A DNA stretch of 29,064 nucleotides, taken from positions 1-29,064 of the forward strand of contig JAJONP010000013.1 of the NCBI GenBank assembly GCA_021323555.1, given 5' to 3'. The translations under genes were made by a program, and so were the position numbers. Positions 23,298 through 29,064 of the stretch are shown one piece after another. The stretch comes from Gammaproteobacteria bacterium (lineage in GTDB: Bacteria > Pseudomonadota > Gammaproteobacteria > DSM-16500). The notes under the pieces were generated by a model. It was not told the DNA's origin, did no database searches, and was given only the letters and a program-made list of their open reading frames with translations. Every line of letters starts with the position of its first letter. Positions within the stretch are counted from its first letter, which is position 1.

Positions 23298-25502
23298 ATG
23301 AACAAGCGTATCCCAATTATTTTGGGGCTCCTATTATTAGGATTGGCACTCTGGTTACAGATAACGCCCATCCGCTCTATCCAACATTGGATTGGCCGTT
23401 TTGAACACCTTGCTTATGATATACAATTGCGCGCCAAATTACTCACACCTCATCATGAAAAATTAAAAACATCTGTTGCTATTGTTGATATTGATGATGC
23501 AAGCCTTAAACAAGAAGGCCGTTGGCCTTGGCCACGTTACAAGCTCGCCACTTTAGTCGATCATATTCAAGCACAAGGTGCTGTGGTTATTGCATTCGAT
23601 ATGATATTTACTCGAAAGGAGGATAACATTGCAGAAAGTGTTTTTAACCAGATGACAATACAGCATCTTATGACTCCGCCCTTTGAAACAGCATTAAAAC
23701 AAGTGATGCCTTATTTCGATAACGACGCTAAATTTGCAGCCAGTTTAAGCCGAGGTGATTCTGTCATTGGCATTAGTTTTTTATTAAATCCTCAAGTAGA
23801 AAGTGCTATTCCTCCTCCTTTATTAACATTAACAACGCCTGAGGAGAAAAATTTGTATTTTATCCTAACGCGCGGCGTACTTGGCATTAATCCAATATTG
23901 GAAGCTGCCGCAAAAAACGCGGGATTTATCAATATATTTGCTGATGAAGATGGCATTATGCGAAGAGTCCCTTTACTGCTTCGCTATAAAGACGGCCTTT
24001 ATGGATCGCTAGCGTTAGAAGCTGTAAGAATCTATCTATTCCAGAAAGTCAATTTGGTTACAGAAAAATATGGCCATTCTATTCGTTTGGAAGGCGTACA
24101 ACTTGGACAAACGATTATTCCAACGGATGATAAAGGACAGGTTATTATCCCGTTTCGTGGACGAGCCTATACTTTTCCTTATTTTTCCGCGACAGATGTG
24201 CTAAATAATAAAATCCCTTCGGGTGCATTTGCGGGAAAAATTGTTTTTGTAGGTTCAACGGCTGTCGGTTTAGGCGATTTAAAATCAACAGGTATTCAAT
24301 CTTCTTTTCCAGGCCTCGAAATTAATGCGACAGTAGCAGATGGTATTTTAAAAAATGATTTTCCTCAAAAACCTGCTTGGTCATTAGGCGCAGAAATCGT
24401 TTTAACATTTATTTTAGGATTAACTTTAGTTATTGTATTTCCATTTTTAGATCCGCGCGTGCTTGTTTTATTAATTATTTTTATCCCAGTGACATTGATA
24501 TATTTTAATAATCAATTGAATGAAAAAACGCATCTTATTTTTGATATTTTTATTCCAATAGTATTTTCTATACTATTAGCTATCTTTAATATTATTTATG
24601 GCTATTTATTTGAAACACGCCGCCGCGAACGGTTAAAAGAAATGTTTGGTCAATATGTTCCTAAAAAACATATTGATGAAATGCTGAAATCATCAACTCA
24701 TTATGAGTTACGCGGGGAAGATAGAAATATGACTGTGTTATTTGCAGATATTCGTCATTTCACCACGCTTTCTGAGGGTATGTCGGCGTCACAATTAAAA
24801 AATATGTTAAATGATTTTTTTACACCAATGACAGAAATTATTTTCAAATATCACGGAACCATTGATAAATATGTTGGTGATCTTATTATGGCATTTTGGG
24901 GCGCGCCTTTAAAAGATAAAAATCATGCGGAACATGCATTGATGGCAGCCTTGGAGATGCAAAAAGAAGTGATCCGATTAAAACCGATATTAGCCAAACG
25001 TCATTGGCCCGAAATTAATATGGGCATCGGTTTAAACACGGGCATGATGAGTGTAGGTGATATGGGTTCAAAATTTCGACTTAATTATACCGTCTTAGGT
25101 GATGCAGTGAATCTTTCCTCACGAGTGGAGTCACTGACAAAATATTATGGCGTATCTATTCTGACGACTGAATCAACTCAGATGAATCAGAAGAAAATCG
25201 TGTTTCGCTTAGTCGATAAAGTACGTGTTAAAGGTAAAAATGACAGCGTTGCACTCTATGAAGTTGTTTGTAAACAAGCTGAGTTAACAGATGAATTACG
25301 AGAAGAGCTTGAACTCAGTCAAATCGCTTTAAATTTTTATTTTGCTCAACAATGGGAAAAAGCACGTGAAGTATTTGAAGCATTAAATAAAAAATATTCT
25401 CATGTGCAATTGTACTCTTTATATTTGGAACGGCTGCTTGAATTTCAAAAAACCCCACCCGGAAGTGATTGGGATGGGGTTTATACCCATCTTAAAAAAT
25501 AA
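23298..25502 (+). CDS. CHASE2-domain class III adenylate cyclase
   Basis: A 734-aa membrane sensor enzyme. The order is: TM1 (residues 6-24, IPIILGLLLLGLALWL), an extracytoplasmic CHASE2 domain (about 40-340, with VAIVDIDDASLKQEGRWPWPR and GKIVFVGSTAVGLGDLKSTG), a cluster of three TM helices (about 360-445), and a cytoplasmic cyclase domain from about 475. The two metal-binding Asp lie near 483 (LFADIRHFTTLS) and 527 (DKYVGDLIMAFWGAP). The substrate-selecting Lys (IDKYVGD) and Asp (YTVLGDAVNLSSR) point to ATP rather than GTP. A TPR-like tail (IALNFYFAQQWEKAREVFEALNKKY) ends the protein. AAGGA precedes the ATG. It is convergent with a FecR-domain gene, a pairing often seen with CHASE2 proteins, so the FecR protein may be its periplasmic partner. 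Confidence 0.93.
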   Translation: MNKRIPIILGLLLLGLALWLQITPIRSIQHWIGRFEHLAYDIQLRAKLLTPHHEKLKTSVAIVDIDDASLKQEGRWPWPRYKLATLVDHIQAQGAVVIAFDMIFTRKEDNIAESVFNQMTIQHLMTPPFETALKQVMPYFDNDAKFAASLSRGDSVIGISFLLNPQVESAIPPPLLTLTTPEEKNLYFILTRGVLGINPILEAAAKNAGFINIFADEDGIMRRVPLLLRYKDGLYGSLALEAVRIYLFQKVNLVTEKYGHSIRLEGVQLGQTIIPTDDKGQVIIPFRGRAYTFPYFSATDVLNNKIPSGAFAGKIVFVGSTAVGLGDLKSTGIQSSFPGLEINATVADGILKNDFPQKPAWSLGAEIVLTFILGLTLVIVFPFLDPRVLVLLIIFIPVTLIYFNNQLNEKTHLIFDIFIPIVFSILLAIFNIIYGYLFETRRRERLKEMFGQYVPKKHIDEMLKSSTHYELRGEDRNMTVLFADIRHFTTLSEGMSASQLKNMLNDFFTPMTEIIFKYHGTIDKYVGDLIMAFWGAPLKDKNHAEHALMAALEMQKEVIRLKPILAKRHWPEINMGIGLNTGMMSVGDMGSKFRLNYTVLGDAVNLSSRVESLTKYYGVSILTTESTQMNQKKIVFRLVDKVRVKGKNDSVALYEVVCKQAELTDELREELELSQIALNFYFAQQWEKAREVFEALNKKYSHVQLYSLYLERLLEFQKTPPGSDWDGVYTHLKK
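25445..25482 (-). terminator. Terminator of the fecR-like gene, inside the cyclase 3' end
   Basis: Arms AACCCCACCC and GGGATGGGGTT pair with one bulged A around a ten-base loop. On the minus strand the stem is followed by six T, a good intrinsic terminator about 75 bp after the fecR-like stop. On the plus strand the same bases encode the last residues of the cyclase (TPPGSDWDGVY), so the two transcripts overlap. Confidence 0.7.
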
Positions 25503-25554
25503 TGTCTTAACTGCTAAACTTTTTGTGCGTACTCAAAAGCCCGTGAACATTACC

Positions 25555-26418
25555 TTAACTAATACAAAAACTCCCTACGGTAGTGGTTCCCGTGTTTGAT
25601 TTAGGAGTTTCAGTAGGAGTGCTAGTTGTTGTGTTTGTGTTTGTGTTTGTGTTTGTGTTTGTATCTGTACTTGTGCTTGATGGAGAAGGCTCAGGGGTAG
25701 GGCTAGTTATGCCTGACTCAGGAACACCATGGGTTGTTGTCAATGGCGGCTCCACTTTAAATACTGCAGGTTCCTGTTTAACAGCAACTGGCGCAACGTT
25801 GACGCCTTTTACTTGCGCATACACTTGATTGACGCAACTTCCTCCTTCCGCACATTTTTTTAATGTAATCTGACCGTGTGAATTTGATATAAAGATAGTC
25901 CCTTGATCGAGTTTTGCTGCCATATTTTTCTTAGTAGGGTCGAAATAAACAGAATAACGAGTTCCGCTAACCCCAATGGTTGCAACAGGCGTATTTGCCT
26001 TGTATCCCTCGGGATTGTTTTTAGAAATTGCTCCCGTAATTGTCCTGAATCCCCCTTTTGCTACATTCGCAACAAAAGTATCTTTGCTCGGAGCAGCTCC
26101 TTTCGTATAGTTGTACTGATCAATTTGTACGGTAGAATTCTCCCGCAGGGATAATACGCTATTATCAGTAAATACAATTTCACCCGTACTCGTAGAGTCG
26201 CTTGTTAATGTATCGTGTTCATACACTTCTGAGCGTCGCGCTAATATTCGCGGCTCTGCATTCGGTAATGCTGCCTTTACTGTACCTTTTGCCCAGACAA
26301 CTTGGCCAATAACTTTCGGTTGATCGAGTGTAAAGGCGTGACAAGGTGGAATATGGCTGGCGATCAGGGTTATCAAAAAAATATTTTTTATTTTGCGTAA
26401 AAAAGAAAGTAAATCCAT
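25555..26418 (-). CDS. FecR-domain periplasmic protein with Thr/Asn-rich tail
   Basis: A 287-aa protein. The N-terminus (LLSFLRKIKNIFLITLIASHIPPCHAF) is a signal peptide. Residues about 35-165 form a FecR domain: GQVVWAKGTVKAALPN, RRSEVYEHDTLTSDSTSTGEIVFTDNSVLSLRENSTVQID and GYKANTPVATIGVSGTRYSVYF are its usual blocks. A Cys pair (KCAEGGSCVNQ) may form a disulfide. The C-terminal 75 residues are Pro/Ser/Thr-rich with four Asn-Thr dipeptides from a GTGTTT hexanucleotide repeat. Stand-alone secreted FecR proteins are not sigma regulators; they are found next to CHASE2 cyclases, as here, and may sense or scaffold outside the cytoplasm. Start ATG at 26418 with AGGAGA upstream. Confidence 0.85.
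   Translation of the reverse strand: MDLLSFLRKIKNIFLITLIASHIPPCHAFTLDQPKVIGQVVWAKGTVKAALPNAEPRILARRSEVYEHDTLTSDSTSTGEIVFTDNSVLSLRENSTVQIDQYNYTKGAAPSKDTFVANVAKGGFRTITGAISKNNPEGYKANTPVATIGVSGTRYSVYFDPTKKNMAAKLDQGTIFISNSHGQITLKKCAEGGSCVNQVYAQVKGVNVAPVAVKQEPAVFKVEPPLTTTHGVPESGITSPTPEPSPSSTSTDTNTNTNTNTNTTTSTPTETPKSNTGTTTVGSFCIS
25631..25654 (+). repeat. Hexanucleotide microsatellite (GTGTTT)4
   Basis: Four perfect GTGTTT units, with imperfect units on both sides, lie within the fecR-like gene and encode Asn-Thr repeats on the minus strand. Copy-number changes would keep the frame and alter only tail length. Confidence 0.85.
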
Positions 26419-26487
26419 TACTATTTTCTCCTGTATCTTATAGCGGATAGCTTTCTATTGTAGCGCATCTTAAGGTATGATGGGTAT

Positions 26488-27651
26488 ATGTCTATTTTTG
26501 CTAAACCCATCCCCTTAAGTTTATACATCCATATCCCCTGGTGTGTGCGCAAATGTCCCTATTGTGACTTTAATTCGCATGAAGCACGAGAGACTATTCC
26601 TGAGGCTCAGTATGTCACTGCATTATTGCAAGACTTAGATGAGAACCTGCCCGCTATAGAAGGCCGGCGCATTCACAGTGTTTTTTTAGGCGGCGGAACG
26701 CCCAGTTTATTTTCACCAGATTCCATTGATAAAATCCTCACGGGCGTGCGTAATCGGGTCTCTGTACATCCTGATACTGAAATTACTCTGGAAGCTAATC
26801 CAGGTACAATAGACGAAGCAAGATTTATTGGTTTTCGTCAGGCAGGTGTTAATCGTTTATCGCTCGGTATTCAAAGTCTACAAGATGATAAATTAAAAGC
26901 ATTAGGACGTATTCATAATCGCGCGTATGCATTACGTGCAATTGAAAGTGCGAGACAGGCGGGCTTTGATAATTTTAATCTCGATTTAATGCATGGATTA
27001 CCAGGACAATCACTTGAAGATGCATTGAGCGATCTACGAGATGCACTTTTTTTTAATCCGCCCCATTTATCCTGGTATCAACTGACACTTGAACCGAATA
27101 CTTTTTTTTATCATCAACCACCACGCTTACCTGAAGAAGAGATTTTATGGGAAATTCAAGAACAAGGAAAAGCGCTATTGATTGACGCAGGCTTAAGCTC
27201 TTATGAAGTCTCAGCGTATGCAAAACCTACTCAATACTCTCGGCACAATAGGAACTATTGGGAATTTGGTGATTATTTAGGAATTGGCGCAGGCGCGCAC
27301 AGTAAAATAACGGATAGCACCGCGCAAGTGATCACGCGCCATTGGCAAGTCAAAAATCCTAAGGATTATCTTGGTTCTAAAAAAAAATGGGCTGCACGGG
27401 TTAACCTGGCACGACATGATATTTGCTTTGAATTCATGTTAAACGCTTTACGCTTAACGCAAGGCGTGCCTGCGTGTTTATTTAGCGAGCGCACTGGATT
27501 AGCTATCACTTCACTAGAACCTACCCTCACCATAGCGAAAGAGAGAAAATTATTAGTGGATGATCCGATGGTCCTATGCACGACAGAATTAGGGCAACGA
27601 TTTTTAAATGATACTATCAGTTTATTTTTACCAAAGAAAACGAGGCCTTAG
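26488..27651 (+). CDS. hemW: HemW, radical SAM heme chaperone
   Basis: A 387-aa HemW. The radical SAM cysteines are Cys19, Cys23 and Cys26 (HIPWCVRKCPYCDFNSH). Also typical are FLGGGTPSLFSPDSI, EANPGTIDEARFIGFRQAGVNRLSLGIQSL, LDLMHGLPGQSLEDAL, SWYQLTLEPNTFFY and YSRHNRNYWEFGDYLGIGAGAHSK. The HNxxYW motif and the extended cysteine motif separate HemW from coproporphyrinogen dehydrogenase HemN. HemW binds heme and inserts it into respiratory proteins. It is alone here, without the rdgB gene that often precedes it, and is convergent with birA. The start at 26488 leaves an eleven-residue lead before the SLYIHIP strand, which is normal. Confidence 0.93.
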   Translation: MSIFAKPIPLSLYIHIPWCVRKCPYCDFNSHEARETIPEAQYVTALLQDLDENLPAIEGRRIHSVFLGGGTPSLFSPDSIDKILTGVRNRVSVHPDTEITLEANPGTIDEARFIGFRQAGVNRLSLGIQSLQDDKLKALGRIHNRAYALRAIESARQAGFDNFNLDLMHGLPGQSLEDALSDLRDALFFNPPHLSWYQLTLEPNTFFYHQPPRLPEEEILWEIQEQGKALLIDAGLSSYEVSAYAKPTQYSRHNRNYWEFGDYLGIGAGAHSKITDSTAQVITRHWQVKNPKDYLGSKKKWAARVNLARHDICFEFMLNALRLTQGVPACLFSERTGLAITSLEPTLTIAKERKLLVDDPMVLCTTELGQRFLNDTISLFLPKKTRP

Positions 27652-27670
27652 AAATACGTTTCCTATTGTT

Positions 27671-28444
27671 TTAACGTACACTCACTTCTCCATAGCAAAA
27701 TCGTTGTAAATTTTTCGCCTCATCTAATACAAGCAACTCGCCAGAATCACTGATACCTTGCGCTTGTCCAAGAACTATTTTCTGTGGCATAGAGATAGTC
27801 ACATCTTTTCCGATTAAAAAATCATGTTGACGCCATTCTTGAATAAAAGCTCGCAAACCTTGCTTCTGATACTGCGTCAAACTTTTCAGTAATTCATTAA
27901 TCAACAAACCTGTTAAATAATTTCGTGCAATAGACTGACCTGCAATTTCGGTTAGATCAATCCATTCAGCTTTTGATGGTTTAGGTAAATTGATGTTTAA
28001 ACCAATGCCGATGACAACACTATTACCGCATCGCTCTAATAAAATACCTGCAAGCTTACGTCCAGCAAATACAATATCGTTGGGCCACTTCAATTGAATG
28101 CCTGTGTAGATACCATATTTTTTTAAAGAATGCACAACCATCACGCTGACAGCAATCGCTAAACCAGAAATATCGACTTCTTTTTGAAAATGCCAGAGTA
28201 ATGAACATGCAATGTTAGAACCTAAAGGCGAAAACCATGCGCGTCCACGACGGCCACGCGCTGCTGTTTGTTGTTCTGCTAAACAAACCCAACCTGATTC
28301 GCCTTCTTTTATTTTTTCTAAAAGATATTGATTCGTTGAATCAATAGTTCCAAAAATTTCCAGTTTTTTTAATTTAGAATAATTTGTGTTCTCAATGGAG
28401 CGCATAATTTCTTTTGCATTGAGTGGTTCAAATAACAAGTCCAT
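27671..28444 (-). CDS. birA: BirA, biotin--[acetyl-CoA-carboxylase] ligase, without HTH domain
   Basis: A 257-aa biotin protein ligase. The catalytic part has TIDSTNQYLLEK, the biotinyl-AMP loop AARGRRGRAWFSPLGSN, LKWPNDIVFAGRKLAGILLE (catalytic Lys) and VVIGIGLNIN. The C-terminal SH3-like domain ends with LQRFCYGEVSVR. Only about 25 residues precede the catalytic domain, so the N-terminal DNA-binding domain of E. coli BirA is missing and the protein cannot repress biotin genes in that way. In the GRGRRGR loop the first Gly is Ala, corresponding to position 115 of E. coli BirA. Start ATG at 28444; no upstream start is present in frame. Confidence 0.92.
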   Translation of the reverse strand: MDLLFEPLNAKEIMRSIENTNYSKLKKLEIFGTIDSTNQYLLEKIKEGESGWVCLAEQQTAARGRRGRAWFSPLGSNIACSLLWHFQKEVDISGLAIAVSVMVVHSLKKYGIYTGIQLKWPNDIVFAGRKLAGILLERCGNSVVIGIGLNINLPKPSKAEWIDLTEIAGQSIARNYLTGLLINELLKSLTQYQKQGLRAFIQEWRQHDFLIGKDVTISMPQKIVLGQAQGISDSGELLVLDEAKNLQRFCYGEVSVR

Positions 28445-28574
28445 AAAATTAATTATCTTATCTTAAAATATTTTTTCATTTTCTATCGAATGCAGTATAA
28501 CCTATTGCTTAATTTACAAAAAGTCTATTTAATATGAGATTATCACGGATCAAGATTAAGGGAGATGCCTTACG

Positions 28575-29064
28575 ATGAACACTGCATTATTACTAGTGGA
28601 AATGCAAAATGATTATTTTCCTAATGGAAGAATGACGCTAGAAAAAAGTACCGATGCGTCTCAAAAAGCACTAGAAGTGCTGCAACTGTTTCGCACGAAG
28701 CAGTTGCCAGTGATACATATACAACATATATCGACTCGCCCTGATGCAATGCACTTTCTTCCATGTACAAAGGGGATTGAATTTCATGCAAATGTCCAAC
28801 CAGTGAAGAGTGAAACAGTTATTAAGAAACATTATCCAAACAGCTTTAAAGACACTATGCTGCTATCTTATTTAATGAAACATCAAATTAACCATTTAGT
28901 CATCGCAGGCATGATGACACACATGAGTATTGATGCAACAGTCAGAGCAGCTTATGATTTAGGAATCAATTGCACTGTACTTAGTGATGCTTGTGCAACC
29001 ATGAATTTAGAATTTAATAGTCTCCTTGTTCCAGCACAAACGGTTCATCATGCTTTTTTAGCAG
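28575..29064 (+). CDS. Isochorismatase-like (cysteine hydrolase family) protein, partial
   Basis: The window ends inside this gene; 163 codons are visible. The ATG at 28575 has GGGAG about ten bases upstream. The fold is recognised from TALLLVEMQNDYFPNGRM, LPVIHIQHISTRP, IKKHYPNSF, and HLVIAGMMTHMSIDATVRAAYDLGINCTVLSDACATMN. The catalytic triad of this family is Asp, Lys and Cys. The Lys is kept (VIKKHYPNSF). The Asp of VIDMQND is Glu9 here, and the nucleophilic Cys of GMMTHMC is Ser. Neither change appears in typical hydrolases of this group, so the protein may be inactive as a cysteine hydrolase or have changed chemistry. It diverges from birA across about 130 bp. Confidence 0.85.
   Translation, partial: MNTALLLVEMQNDYFPNGRMTLEKSTDASQKALEVLQLFRTKQLPVIHIQHISTRPDAMHFLPCTKGIEFHANVQPVKSETVIKKHYPNSFKDTMLLSYLMKHQINHLVIAGMMTHMSIDATVRAAYDLGINCTVLSDACATMNLEFNSLLVPAQTVHHAFLA

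Noticed and set aside
1..29064. tRNA, rRNA, riboswitch, transposase or integrase genes
   Set aside because: I looked for these on both strands and found no stretch I could support as any of them.

Overview
The window looks like chromosomal DNA of an AT-rich gammaproteobacterium, most probably a host-associated or intracellular member of the Legionellales/Coxiellaceae type. This is inferred from gene families and gene order, not from a marker gene. The clues are HemJ rather than HemG, a complete SUF cluster with SufU and SufT, ErpA, Fis, a CHASE2 cyclase, a divergent Tgt, and a large Arg/Ser-rich membrane protein that resembles a secreted effector. I recognised no rRNA, tRNA, CRISPR array, transposase or integrase.

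Layout. 1-1151: hemJ (partial, minus), erpA and an MgtC/SapB membrane protein. 1141-4223: an accessory block on the minus strand with a VapBC-like pair, a HigBA-like pair and an HTH-Fic protein. It lies between the 3' end of grxD and a decayed second copy of that 3' end. 4224-10299: a minus-strand SUF operon, sufB-C-D-S-U, an IscA/SufA-type carrier, sufT and grxD, tightly packed with several start/stop overlaps. 10300-14172: a plus-strand group, a 622-aa putative membrane protein with an NLS-like basic patch, folB, and a fused folK-folP. 14173-15383: a DUF1016 (YhcG) nuclease gene broken by one in-frame TGA, again between two diverged copies of the 3' end of the neighbouring housekeeping gene (folP).

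15413-18521: a minus-strand run of a DUF1704 (QEGLA) metallopeptidase-like protein, fis, a small DksA/TraR zinc finger, rsmE and a thioredoxin-like [2Fe-2S] ferredoxin. 18602-21158: miaB, an extremely AT-rich spacer with a strong hairpin, and a 334-aa KGG-type repeat protein with units of about 200 bp. 21307-23236: a secreted small protein and an unusual tgt. 23298-26418: a CHASE2 adenylate cyclase convergent with a FecR-domain periplasmic protein. 26488-29064: hemW, a birA without the HTH domain, and the start of an isochorismatase-like hydrolase whose two catalytic positions are altered.

The iron-sulfur theme is strong: the SUF machinery, ErpA and GrxD sit near several client enzymes (MiaB, HemW, the [2Fe-2S] protein). 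The most unexpected pattern is that two separate accessory inserts in one window each sit immediately behind a conserved gene, and each leaves a diverged same-orientation copy of that gene's 3' end at its far side. This is the footprint of integration into gene 3' ends, but no recombinase is visible.
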